Position numbers and translations under genes: made by a program. Shown here one piece after another: positions 28,225 through 36,567 of a stretch of 64,000 nt of DNA. How positions within the stretch are numbered: the stretch's first letter is position 1; every line of letters starts with the position of its first letter. A model generated the notes under the pieces. It saw nothing but the letters and a program-made list of their open reading frames with translations. It searched no databases and was not told where the DNA came from. This DNA comes from Ralstonia pickettii (lineage in GTDB: Bacteria > Pseudomonadota > Gammaproteobacteria > Burkholderiales > Burkholderiaceae), in NCBI RefSeq assembly GCF_001699815.1, contig NZ_MCGB01000007.1:1-64000 (forward strand). The letters run 5' to 3'.

Positions 28225-30537
28225 TCAGGCCGCACGTACGGCTTGCGGGTCATCGTGTCGGGTGGCGAGTTCACAGGCCTGGCGAAACGCTTCGAGCATG
28301 CTGCGTTCATCGGCGATGCCCTTGCCGGCAATGTCGAACGCGGTTCCATGGTCGACCGAAGTACGGATTACCGGCAGGCCCACGGTGACGTTCACACCGG
28401 CTTCCAGGCCCATCACCTTGACCGGTCCGTGGCCCTGGTCGTGATACATCGCCACCACCACATCGAAGTCGCCACGGCCGGCGCGGAAGAACAGCGTGTC
28501 GGCGGGCAGCGGGCCCTCTACGCGCCAGCCGCGTGCCTGCAGCACCTGCACGGCGGGGATGATCTTTTGCTCTTCTTCGCCATGGCCGAACAGCCCGTTT
28601 TCTCCCGCATGCGGGTTGATGCCGCAGACACCGATGCGCGGGTTCTCGATGCCGGCGCGTACCAGCGTGGCGTGCGCGCGTTCGATGGTGCGCTGGACCA
28701 GGCCCGGCTCGATGCGGCGGATGGCGTCTAGCAGCCCGATATGGGTCGTCACGTGGATCACGCGCAGGTTGGGCGCCACGAGCATCATCGAAACCTCATC
28801 GATGCCGGTCAGGTGCGCCAGCATTTCGGTGTGGCCCGGGAAGATGTGGCCGCCGGCGTGCAGCGCTTCCTTGTTCAGCGGCGCGGTACAGATGGCATCC
28901 AGTTCGCCAGCGGACGTCAGCTCGACGGTGCGGGCGATGTACTGATACGCGGCATCGCCCGCGATGGGAGAGAGCTTGCCGTAGGGCAGGTCGGCAGGAA
29001 TGAGGCCGAGGTCGATGCAGTCCACTACGCCGTAGCGGAAGGCGGCGTCGGCAGGGCGCTCGATCGAGCGAACTTCCAGTGCCGCGCCGGTACGTTGGGC
29101 GGCATCGCGCAGTCGTGCCGTGTCGCCAATCACCAGAGGTCGGCATTGCTCGTACACCGCGCGGTGTGTGAGCGCCTTCATGATGATCTCGGGGCCGACA
29201 CCGGCGGCATCGCCCATGGTGATGCCGATGACAGGACGATAGGTCATTGCGTGAGTTCCTTTGGGTGGGGTGCTGGCTGCGGTTTCGATCAACCGTCGCC
29301 AAGCGGCATGCAGGGAGCCGGGTGTGCCGAAGCCCCCCGCCTTGGTGACGACCGGCAGCACGCCGCCGACGCCAGTAAGTTGGGCATGCAGCAGCGGCAT
29401 GCCGGATTCGATTTCGTCGCACAGGCGCAGCGCGTCGATGCCGGCGGTCGACAGCACGGCGCGCGCGGTCTCGCCGCCGGTGGCGATCAGCCCGCCGGCA
29501 TGCGGCAAAGCCGGCGCCAGCAACGTGGCGAGGCGGCGGCAGAAGTGCAGGCCGTCGGCGCTGTTGCCGCGCGTGGTTTGGCTGAGCGTGACCAGCACGT
29601 CGCGGCCTTCGCACAGCGCATCGATGACGGTCTGGGTGATGTCCGCCTGCGGTGTGTCGAGCTCTTCCACGGGCAGCTCCAGCGACAGCAGGCGCGCACC
29701 GGCAGCGGCCTTCAATTCCGACGCCTGCGCATGGGACACGCTGGACATGCTGCCCACCACCGTCAGCACCGGCCCGGCGATTGCGGTTGCCGCATCGCCT
29801 TCGACAGCGGCGTTGGCGCTGCCGAGCCCCGCCGCGCGAATCAGCGCGGGCGCCAGACCGGCGGAGCCGACCCAGAACACATGCGCCAGCCGCACGGAGG
29901 TCTCGGCGATGTGCGCGAGGTCGTCATCGGTCTGGGCGTCGCACACCACGGCTTGCACACCGTCCGCCTGTAGTGCCGCCAGGCGACCGGCCAGCGCGGC
30001 GGCACCGGCGCGGATGTCGTCAAGCGTCAGCACGGCGGTCTGAAGGCCTTGGCGCTCCAACATGACGCGCAGATCGGCGCGGCCGCCGATGCTTTCGTTG
30101 CGCCACACCTCGGTGTCTTCCACGGCCACGCCGTGCAGCCACTGGCGGCCGTCGCGGGTGGTGCGTCCGGCTGCCGGAAACGCCGGCGCCACGATGGCCA
30201 GACCCGCCAGCGGTGCAAGCGCGGCCACCTCAGCAGCGACGTTGCCGCGCAGGGTCGAATCGATCTTCTTGTAGAGCCGCGTGGCCGGCCGGGCCAGTGC
30301 ATGCCATGCCGCCACCTGCGTGGCCGCCGCATCGACGGCATTGGCGCGCCGCGTGTCGGTGTCCAGTGCGAGGACGTCGGCGCTGGTCGGATACCCGATG
30401 GGGTGTCCAACATCGGCGCGCAGCATGACCGCGCTGCGCAATCCGGCCCGCACGCCGGCCACCGCGCAATCGGCGGCGCCCGACAGGTCGTCGGCCAGGA
30501 TCAGCAGCTTCGGAGCGGTGTGGGCGGACGTGTTCAC
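28225..30537 (-). CDS. Fused four-carbon acid sugar kinase (DUF1537) and 4-phospho-threonate dehydrogenase (PdxA2)
   Basis: One 770-codon frame with two complete enzymes. Residues 1-430 are a DUF1537 kinase: KLLILADDLSGAADCAVAG at the start, LYKKIDSTLRGN, VVGSMSSVSHAQ and the ATP-binding GLIATGGETARAVL. Residues 431-770 are PdxA2-like: PVIGITMGDAAGVGPEIIMK, INPHAGENGLFG, MYHDQGHGPVK. In known threonate/erythronate pathways the kinase makes the 4-phosphate and PdxA2 oxidises and decarboxylates it to dihydroxyacetone phosphate. The GTG start overlaps the Fe-ADH stop (GTGA). The PdxA2 half keeps its own ATG at 29247 with AGGAA 9 bases upstream, so it may also be made alone (28225-29247, 340 aa). 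Confidence 0.88.
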   Translation of the reverse strand: MNTSAHTAPKLLILADDLSGAADCAVAGVRAGLRSAVMLRADVGHPIGYPTSADVLALDTDTRRANAVDAAATQVAAWHALARPATRLYKKIDSTLRGNVAAEVAALAPLAGLAIVAPAFPAAGRTTRDGRQWLHGVAVEDTEVWRNESIGGRADLRVMLERQGLQTAVLTLDDIRAGAAALAGRLAALQADGVQAVVCDAQTDDDLAHIAETSVRLAHVFWVGSAGLAPALIRAAGLGSANAAVEGDAATAIAGPVLTVVGSMSSVSHAQASELKAAAGARLLSLELPVEELDTPQADITQTVIDALCEGRDVLVTLSQTTRGNSADGLHFCRRLATLLAPALPHAGGLIATGGETARAVLSTAGIDALRLCDEIESGMPLLHAQLTGVGGVLPVVTKAGGFGTPGSLHAAWRRLIETAASTPPKGTHAMTYRPVIGITMGDAAGVGPEIIMKALTHRAVYEQCRPLVIGDTARLRDAAQRTGAALEVRSIERPADAAFRYGVVDCIDLGLIPADLPYGKLSPIAGDAAYQYIARTVELTSAGELDAICTAPLNKEALHAGGHIFPGHTEMLAHLTGIDEVSMMLVAPNLRVIHVTTHIGLLDAIRRIEPGLVQRTIERAHATLVRAGIENPRIGVCGINPHAGENGLFGHGEEEQKIIPAVQVLQARGWRVEGPLPADTLFFRAGRGDFDVVVAMYHDQGHGPVKVMGLEAGVNVTVGLPVIRTSVDHGTAFDIAGKGIADERSMLEAFRQACELATRHDDPQAVRAA

Positions 30538-31703
30538 GGCAGCAGGCGCTGGTAGATAGCCTTGATGTCTGCGTGGCTCAGCGGCTTGGGGTTGTTGCCC
30601 AGCAGACGCTTGACCTTCGACGCGGCCTCGGCCAGCACGTCCAGGTGCGTTTCCGACACGCCGAACTGGCGCAAGTCCTGCGGAATCTGCACAACGTCGG
30701 TCCACTCGGTCAGCCGTTCGATGAGCGCATCGGCGGCGGTCTCGTCGTCACTGTCATGGCTGCTGATGTCCAGTGCACGTGCCACGTTGGCCAGCCGCCC
30801 GACGATGGCATCCTTGTTGAACGACATTACGTGCGGCAACAGCATCGCGTTGGCCACACCGTGCGTAATGCCGAACATGCCACCGAGCGGATACGCCAGC
30901 GCATGCACGGCGGCCGTGCCGGCGGCGGTCAGCGCCAGGCCGCCGTACATCGAACCCAGCATCATCGCCTCGCGCGCCTTGACCGAGCGGCCGTTCTGAT
31001 ATGCCTCGACAAGGTTCGCGCCGATGAGCCGCATCGACTCCATCGCAAACATGTCGCTCACCGGGTTGGCCTTGGTCGAGATATACGACTCCAGCGAATG
31101 CACGAATGCGTCGATGCCCGTGGCTGCCGTGATCGGTTTGGGCAGGTCGAAGGTCAGTTCCGCATCGAGAATCACCAGTTGTGGCAGCAGATGTCGGCTG
31201 ACGATGCCCACCTTCAGTTCTTCATCGGGCAGCGTGACGATGGCGTTGGGCGTGACTTCAGAACCCGTGCCCGCCGTGGTTGGGACCAACACCAGCGGAA
31301 TGCCGGGGCGCTTGATCAGATCAATGCCGAGCCATTCGCGCAGCGGCTGTTCGTTGGTCAGGCGCACTGCAAACAGCTTGGCCGCATCCAGCACGCTGCC
31401 GCCACCGATTGACAGGATGGCATCCGGCGCAAACGGCGCGATCTGCTCGCGGAAGACGGTCTCGACGTTCTCAATCGTCGGTTCCGGTTCGACGCCGCGT
31501 ACGATGCGCGCCTCGATGTCGCGCGCGGCCAGCGCTTGCACCACGCGGCCGATCACGCCGTTCTGCTCCATCACCGGTTGGGTGATGAGTGCGATGCGTT
31601 TGACGGGCACATCAAGCAGCGCGAGCTTTTCGGGCAGCAATGCCAGACTGCCTGCGCCGTGGACGATGTGCTTGACGGTCTGGAAATGGTAGGTGGAGGA
31701 CAT
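30534..31703 (-). CDS. Iron-containing alcohol dehydrogenase
   Basis: 389-aa group III (Fe-dependent) dehydrogenase. The NAD-binding motif SIGGGSVLDAAKLFAV, LVLVPTTAGTGSEVTPNAIV, and the metal ligands in ATGIDAFVHSLESYI and AVHALAYPLGGMFGITHGVA are all present. It would interconvert a hydroxy acid or an aldehyde with its keto or alcohol form. Substrate not known; hydroxybutyrate, lactaldehyde and maleylacetate reductases share this fold. Second gene of the operon, 33 bp after the DHDPS-like gene and overlapping the kinase gene by 4 bp. Confidence 0.9.
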   Translation of the reverse strand: MSSTYHFQTVKHIVHGAGSLALLPEKLALLDVPVKRIALITQPVMEQNGVIGRVVQALAARDIEARIVRGVEPEPTIENVETVFREQIAPFAPDAILSIGGGSVLDAAKLFAVRLTNEQPLREWLGIDLIKRPGIPLVLVPTTAGTGSEVTPNAIVTLPDEELKVGIVSRHLLPQLVILDAELTFDLPKPITAATGIDAFVHSLESYISTKANPVSDMFAMESMRLIGANLVEAYQNGRSVKAREAMMLGSMYGGLALTAAGTAAVHALAYPLGGMFGITHGVANAMLLPHVMSFNKDAIVGRLANVARALDISSHDSDDETAADALIERLTEWTDVVQIPQDLRQFGVSETHLDVLAEAASKVKRLLGNNPKPLSHADIKAIYQRLLP

Positions 31704-31736
31704 GGCGATCGATGATGTTGGGGCGGGCGGCAGTGC

Positions 31737-32633
31737 TTAGGCGACGTTCAGCGCGGCACGGTAGATGGCGAGCGCTTCAGCCAGGCGTTCGCGGCTTTTC
31801 TCATCGAGCGGCTTGGCCGGCGAGCGTGCCGGCCCTGCGGGCATGCCGAGCATCTCGGCGGCGGTCTTCAGCACTACGGGCATGGTGCCGAGCGCAAACG
31901 CGTCACGCAGTGCACGCAGCGATTCCTGTGCAGCACGCGCGGCCGGAATGTTGCCCGCCTGGAATTGATTCCAGATCGACATGACCACGTGCGGCACCGC
32001 ATTGGTGGTGGCTGCCACCGCGCCGTCGCCACCGGCAATCAGTGTCCAGAGGATCATCGAATCGGTGCCGGTGAACACGGCAAAGTCGTCACGGCGCAGG
32101 TTGATGAGCTGCAGCAGGCGGTCGAAATCGCCACCACTGTCCTTGATGGCGCGGATGTTCGGGATGTCCGCCAGCCGGCGCACGGTGTCGACGGTCAGCG
32201 TCACGCCGGCCTTGGCCGGAATCGTGTACAGCAGGATCGGCAGCGACGTCGCGCGCGCGATCTGCTCGTAATGCGCAAACAGCTCCGGCTGCGTGGCGCC
32301 GTTGAAGTAGGGCGTGATGACGGATACGGCGTCCACACCCACGTCTTGCATCTTGTGGTTGAGCGCGATCACATCACGCGTGGCATAGGCGCCGGTGCCC
32401 GCCACCACGGGCACGCGGCCGCGCGCCTGCTCGACGGTAATACGGGCGATGCGCAGCTTCTCTTCTTCGCTCAGCGCAATGAATTCGCCGTTGGTGCCGA
32501 GCACGAAGAGCCCGTGGACGCCCGCGTCGATCAGCCGATCGATCAGCACGCGCAGGCCGTTTTCGTCCACGTCTTCCGTCGGGGTCATCGGGGTGATCAG
32601 GGCAGGGACGATCCCTTTGAACGACGCGGTCAT
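31737..32633 (-). CDS. Dihydrodipicolinate synthase / N-acetylneuraminate lyase family protein
   Basis: 298-aa TIM-barrel aldolase. The Schiff-base lysine is Lys164 in RAIKDSGGD, the proton-relay Tyr136 in PILLYTIPAKAG, and the pyruvate carboxylate-binding loop reads VLGTNGEF (normally GTTGE). Context makes a catabolic role far more likely than lysine biosynthesis: such members split or dehydrate 2-keto-3-deoxy sugar acids. AAAGGA precedes ATG 32633. First gene of the seven-gene operon, with candidate operators just upstream. Confidence 0.88.
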   Translation of the reverse strand: MTASFKGIVPALITPMTPTEDVDENGLRVLIDRLIDAGVHGLFVLGTNGEFIALSEEEKLRIARITVEQARGRVPVVAGTGAYATRDVIALNHKMQDVGVDAVSVITPYFNGATQPELFAHYEQIARATSLPILLYTIPAKAGVTLTVDTVRRLADIPNIRAIKDSGGDFDRLLQLINLRRDDFAVFTGTDSMILWTLIAGGDGAVAATTNAVPHVVMSIWNQFQAGNIPAARAAQESLRALRDAFALGTMPVVLKTAAEMLGMPAGPARSPAKPLDEKSRERLAEALAIYRAALNVA

Positions 32634-32731
32634 GTGGCAATCCTTTCGTGGTGGGCTGCGGCCCGTGGGTCAGCTTGAACCGGAGGGATGCACGGCTGAA
32701 TGCCTCAAACATCGATCGGTCCAGTCATTGT

Positions 32732-32759
32732 AATCAATAAAATGATTGAATCGATCAAT
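32732..32759. promoter_or_regulatory. Inverted-repeat operator candidate before the sugar-acid operon
   Basis: AATCAAT (32732-32738) and the imperfect palindrome ATTGAATCGATCAAT (32745-32759; arms ATTGA and TCAAT) lie about 100-125 bp upstream of the first operon gene. Repeated ATTGAT-like half sites fit a DeoR-type repressor binding across its own operon promoter. Confidence 0.45.
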
Positions 32760-33000
32760 GTTTACCCTGATCTCACTCCGCTGCACGAAAGCTGAGCAGG
32801 CGCCGTATCGCGCACTAACGCTACTCTTCTTGGGTATGGGTGAGGCGGCGTGCTCTTATGACACGACTGATTTTTGATCGAATCAGTCACGCGTAGGTCG
32901 CCCCGGTCATCCCATTCGGCAGTTGAGTTACGCGGGTGCGTATGGACGTGGGGTCGACTACCGCCAGTCCTGGAATGGAAGCAGCCTATGAACGGGTTTG

Positions 33001-33180
33001 CTATCCCTTTGGAAATATGGCTGCGTGCATGCCGAAGTAGTACCGAGGCGCGCTCGTGACACTTGCCTCGACCACGACTTCCTTGTCGGGGCTGATGGGG
33101 GTGGACAGCAACCACGGACAGGCGATCAGCCCCACTCGCCGGCGCGGCGAACGGGTAACGACCTTTCCGGCGGGAGGCAT
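33001..33180 (-). pseudogene. TnsA-like transposase N-terminal fragment (59 aa)
   Basis: ATG 33180 with GGAG upstream opens a 59-codon frame starting MPPAGKVVTRSPRRRVGLI and CPWLLSTPI, which resembles the N-terminal leader of TnsA-type endonucleases, but it continues into unrelated residues and stops at 33001. I read it as the 5' end of a transposition gene cut off by a rearrangement. The resemblance is judged by eye from a short stretch. The rest of 32760-33699 holds only this, the integrase scar below and the dmeR control region. Confidence 0.35.
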
Positions 33181-33209
33181 GAGGTCTCTCCACGCAAAGG
33201 GATTCCCGA

Positions 33210-33633
33210 CTACGCACTAGCAGGGCTCCGCAACGATGGCTTTGTAACGGGCATGGGTGGTGTGGGCGCGCTTTTCGCCTTGGCACTGGCAAACACGCTA
33301 GTTGTTCGTCCACCAGCGACCAACTGCTCAAGCTGGGTGCGCTGCAGGCGAGGAGCTTGGGCGCTTCTCGCTTGCGGGATGCAGCACGGGAATGCCCTTA
33401 GACCTTGCGGCAATGCGGTGCCCGCGTGAGATCGAGAAAGCCCTGTGTGAGATGCCACTGCGCGAGTGCTGCCAAGCGCTGGCGTAGCGTGTTGATGGAG
33501 AGCGTCTGAGCGTGGTGGGCCAACTGTGCGCTGTCCGCGCTTGCTAGCAGGAACCCACCCCATTCGACCTCGAAATGACGGACTGCGGGCTGATAGCTGT
33601 GGCGCGTGAGTTCTCCCTTGAGGAAGGAGTTGG
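33210..33633 (-). pseudogene. Tyrosine-type site-specific integrase, degenerate N-terminal remnant
   Basis: The minus strand reads FLKGELTRHSYQPAVRHFEV, then SINTLRQRLAALAQWHLTQG and LDLTRAPHCRKV before a stop at 33398-33400. The protein continues in another frame as KGIRA-like sequence and RLQRTQLEQLVA. This is the SAM-like core-binding domain of a phage-type integrase with a frameshift; the catalytic domain (R-H-R-Y) is absent. It marks the left side of the metal-resistance block. Confidence 0.65.
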
Positions 33634-33663
33634 GCCGCTATGACAACTTAAATCTGATGTAGC

Positions 33664-33682
33664 ATACCCCCCTATAGTATAT
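33664..33682. promoter_or_regulatory. C-tract operator of dmeR (RcnR/CsoR-type site)
   Basis: ATACCCCCCTATAGTAT: ATAC and GTAT flank a run of six C residues, the layout of RcnR-family operators. A TATAGT -10-like element lies inside it, so binding would block transcription. It ends 18 bp before the dmeR start. Confidence 0.7.
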
Positions 33683-33699
33683 TTTGGTCGAGGTGATGA

Positions 33700-33978
33700 A
33701 TGAGCCACACTATCCGCGAGAAGCAGAAGCTACTTAACCGCGTTCGCCGGATTCGCGGCCAGCTCGATGCCATCGAGCGCGCCCTGGAGGAGGAGCAGGG
33801 ATGCGCCCCCGTACTGCAGCAGATCACAAGCTGCCGAGGCGCCATGAATGGCCTGCTGGCCGTGGTGCTGGAAGACCACATCCGCACCCACCTGACCGAG
33901 GTGGATGACGAACACGAGCACGCCGACGGCAGCGCCAAAGAGCAGCTGATCGAGGTCGTGCATAGCTATTTCAGGTGA
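33700..33978 (+). CDS. dmeR: Nickel/cobalt-responsive repressor of the RcnR/CsoR family
   Basis: 92-aa all-helical DNA-binding protein. N-terminal SHTIREKQKLLNRVRRIRGQ gives the His at position 3 and the basic first helix; the conserved Cys lies in QITSCRGAMNGL, and EDHIRTHL carries further metal ligands. It should release the promoter on binding Co or Ni. GAGGTG precedes the ATG. Next gene, 7 bp away, is the efflux pump dmeF, the standard dmeRF arrangement. Confidence 0.88.
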   Translation: MSHTIREKQKLLNRVRRIRGQLDAIERALEEEQGCAPVLQQITSCRGAMNGLLAVVLEDHIRTHLTEVDDEHEHADGSAKEQLIEVVHSYFR

Positions 33979-33985
33979 GCCGGCT

Positions 33986-35290
33986 ATGAGCAATTTCTAC
34001 GACACGCCGTTCCACGCCAGCCACGACCACGTGTTCCTGGGCGAGGGACATGAAAAGAACGAGCGCAAAACCTGGGCCGTGATCGTGCTATGCACCCTCA
34101 TGATGGCCGCCGAGATCATCGGCGGAAGCGTGTTTGGCTCGCTGGCACTGGTGGCCGATGGGCTGCATATGTCGACGCACGCGGGCGCCATGCTGATCGC
34201 TGCGCTGGCTTACACCTATGCGCGACGTCATGCGAACGACCCGCGTTTCGTGTTCGGCACAGGCAAGCTTGGTGATCTAGCCGGCTTCACCAGCGCCATC
34301 ATCCTGGCGATGGTTGCACTGTTGATCGGCTACGAAGCGGTGGTGCGATTCTTCTCGCCGGTGCCGATCCACTTTAGTGAGGCGATCCCGATTGCGGTCG
34401 TCGGTCTGCTGGTGAATATCGCAAGCGCCTGGCTGCTGAGCGGTGGCGACCACGGTGGTCACAGCCATGGCCACAGTCATCACCATGGTCACGCCCACGG
34501 ACACGATCACGGCGCAGCCGGACTTGGCGACACGCATCCGCATGGCAGGGAAGTGCAGCACATCGAGGCGCCCGGGGGCGTGTTCGCACTGTCGATCTTC
34601 GAAGACGGCGTACCGCCAGTGTTCCGGTTAGCTGGAGAAACCGCTCCGCTGCCGGGCGATGTGGCGACGGTAACCACCATTCGGCCGGACGGGAGCCGCC
34701 AGGAATTCCTGCTGGTCCGCAAGGCAAACTATCTGGAATCCACCACCGAGATTCCGGAACCACATGCCTTCACTGCCGTACTCGGCATCGGCGGCCAGGA
34801 ATACAGCGTGGCCTTCGACGAGCATGACCACGATCACGCCGACGGTCACGGGGCACACCATCGCGACCACAACATGCGCGCGGCCTATGTGCACGTTCTG
34901 GCGGATGCCGCCGTCTCTGTGCTGGCCATTATCGGTCTGCTGCTCGCCAGAACATTTGGCTGGCTCTGGATGGACCCCCTTGCAGGCGTCGTCGGTGCGG
35001 TGGTCATCGCCAACTGGGCGTACGGATTGATGCGCGACACCGGCGGCATTCTGGTCGACGTGACGCCGGACAAGCATATCGGCAGGCGCATCAAGACGGC
35101 GCTGGAGTCCGATGGCGACACGCTGCTCGACCTGCACGTATGGCGCATCGGCCCTGGCCACCTGGGCGCGGTGGTCTCGGTGAGCACAGGCCAGGCGCAT
35201 CGCGGGCCGCAGTTTTATCACCAACGGTTGCGGCGACTCCAGGCACTGTCGCATATCACCGTGGAAGTTCACGCGTCGCCGGGCAAATAG
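33986..35290 (+). CDS. dmeF: Cobalt/nickel CDF efflux transporter
   Basis: 434-aa cation-diffusion facilitator that exports Co and Ni from the cytoplasm using the proton gradient. The first metal site is seen in LALVADGLHMSTHAG and a His-rich loop (GHSHGHSHHHGHAHGHDHG, about residues 155-173) follows helix 4. There is an extra insert around 190-285 with further His residues (HDHDHADGHGAHHRDH), typical of DmeF and longer than ordinary CDF proteins. The C-terminal half has YVHVLADAAVSVLAIIGLLL. Co-transcribed with dmeR. Confidence 0.92.
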   Translation: MSNFYDTPFHASHDHVFLGEGHEKNERKTWAVIVLCTLMMAAEIIGGSVFGSLALVADGLHMSTHAGAMLIAALAYTYARRHANDPRFVFGTGKLGDLAGFTSAIILAMVALLIGYEAVVRFFSPVPIHFSEAIPIAVVGLLVNIASAWLLSGGDHGGHSHGHSHHHGHAHGHDHGAAGLGDTHPHGREVQHIEAPGGVFALSIFEDGVPPVFRLAGETAPLPGDVATVTTIRPDGSRQEFLLVRKANYLESTTEIPEPHAFTAVLGIGGQEYSVAFDEHDHDHADGHGAHHRDHNMRAAYVHVLADAAVSVLAIIGLLLARTFGWLWMDPLAGVVGAVVIANWAYGLMRDTGGILVDVTPDKHIGRRIKTALESDGDTLLDLHVWRIGPGHLGAVVSVSTGQAHRGPQFYHQRLRRLQALSHITVEVHASPGK

Positions 35291-35415
35291 CCTATTGGTC
35301 GACTCGGACATTTGCTCCGCATCACCAGCATGGGGCGCGGCACCCTGCCATGCGTGCCGCATCTGCCCGACCACAACAAAACACATTCGCGGTCTGACCG
35401 CAGATTCTTTCGACC

Positions 35416-36372
35416 ATGTACGGCCCATCCGCATTTGTGCGCATTTGCGCAGCAGCGCTCGCCCTTGCTGCATGTGGCGTTCCCGGCCCATCGCGTGCGC
35501 ACGGGATCGCTGGCAACCGCTTCTTTCCGGGCACACTCAATTTCGATGATCCGGCCGTTGCAGACGAATTCTCGATCACTGCAGGCGCAGTAAAACACCC
35601 TGATGACGCCGGAAACGTCACCGATCGCGCTGCAACGATCTCGTTCGCGAGGCTCCTGACGCCCGAGGTCTCGATCGGTTTTGACACAGGCTTCATTCGG
35701 CGCGACTGGGGCAGCATGCGTCAGCCCGGCGCAACCGGTTCCGACGTGGTGCTCAAGTCCAGGCTCTACGAGGACGATCTGAACGAGACGCTTATTGCCG
35801 GCTCCCTCATCTATGGACTGCCCCATACCGGGGCCAAACGGCTCGGCGCCAACACTTCAGCGACCATCGCGCCCAGCCTTTATATAGGCCAGGGGTTCGG
35901 CGCCTTGCCTGACGCATGGTCTTGGTTGCGGCCATTCGCCATCACAGCGGGCGTCAGCGTGGCTGTGCCGACCGGCAAAACGTCGGGCAACTTGAGCTAT
36001 GACCCGACGACGCGGCAGTTCAACAGTGTGAACACAGCCAACGTCACCACGGTGCACTGGGGATTCGCATTGGAGTACAGCACGCTCTATTTGACGGATC
36101 GATTTGTGCCAGGCGTGCTGCCCAAGGAAGAACCCCTGCACCAGTGGATTCCCTTGGTTGAGTTCGCGTTCGACTCGCCACGCGGGCAACGCACGCGCGG
36201 CACCGTCAACCCAGGAATCGCCTATGTCAAGGATACGTGGCAGGTCGCCGCGGAACTGGTCCTTCCTGCAACCCACGGATCGACGCGAGGTGTCGGCGCA
36301 ACTATTCAGGTGTTGTTCTTCCTTGATGATTTCCTGCCGTTGCTGTTCGGCAAGCCGATCCTGGCTCGCTAG
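35416..36372 (+). CDS. Predicted outer-membrane beta-barrel protein next to dmeF
   Basis: 318 aa with an N-terminal signal sequence (AFVRICAAALALAACGVPG, cleavage near SRAHG). The mature part alternates polar and hydrophobic residues in strand-sized units (SIGFDTGFIRRDWGSM, HWGFALEYSTLYL, TWQVAAELVLPATHG), like transporter-type barrels of the phenol-degradation MetA family. It lies 125 bp after dmeF on the same strand. I infer an outer-membrane partner of metal handling, but no family can be firmly named. Confidence 0.6.
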   Translation: MYGPSAFVRICAAALALAACGVPGPSRAHGIAGNRFFPGTLNFDDPAVADEFSITAGAVKHPDDAGNVTDRAATISFARLLTPEVSIGFDTGFIRRDWGSMRQPGATGSDVVLKSRLYEDDLNETLIAGSLIYGLPHTGAKRLGANTSATIAPSLYIGQGFGALPDAWSWLRPFAITAGVSVAVPTGKTSGNLSYDPTTRQFNSVNTANVTTVHWGFALEYSTLYLTDRFVPGVLPKEEPLHQWIPLVEFAFDSPRGQRTRGTVNPGIAYVKDTWQVAAELVLPATHGSTRGVGATIQVLFFLDDFLPLLFGKPILAR

Positions 36373-36505
36373 CGGGTTGTCTTGCTGTGCGCAGCTACGG
36401 TGGCACTCACACCGATTGAAAGGGTCGACCTGTGGTCATGCCCATGTCGCCCACGCAGGCGTGCAATCCTTGACCGGGCCACTGAAATAGATCCCCGCGG
36501 TATCG

Positions 36506-36542
36506 CTTAAGAATCCGTTAAGAAGAATTCGAGAGCATTAAG
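36506..36542 (+). promoter_or_regulatory. CTTAA-N6-GTTAA direct repeats before the cytochrome/two-component operon
   Basis: CTTAA (36506-36510) and GTTAA (36517-36521) are spaced one helical turn apart, with a third ATTAAG at 36537. This matches the direct-repeat site type bound by QseB/PmrA-class regulators, the class of the response regulator encoded in this operon, so autoregulation is likely. Confidence 0.5.
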
Positions 36543-36567
36543 GCATTCCTCAGTGCGAGAGGCCGCG

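Noticed and set aside
34440-34540. Repetitive CAC/CAT-rich stretch suspected as a short tandem repeat
   Set aside because: It encodes the His-rich metal-binding loop of dmeF in frame; no independent repeat unit.
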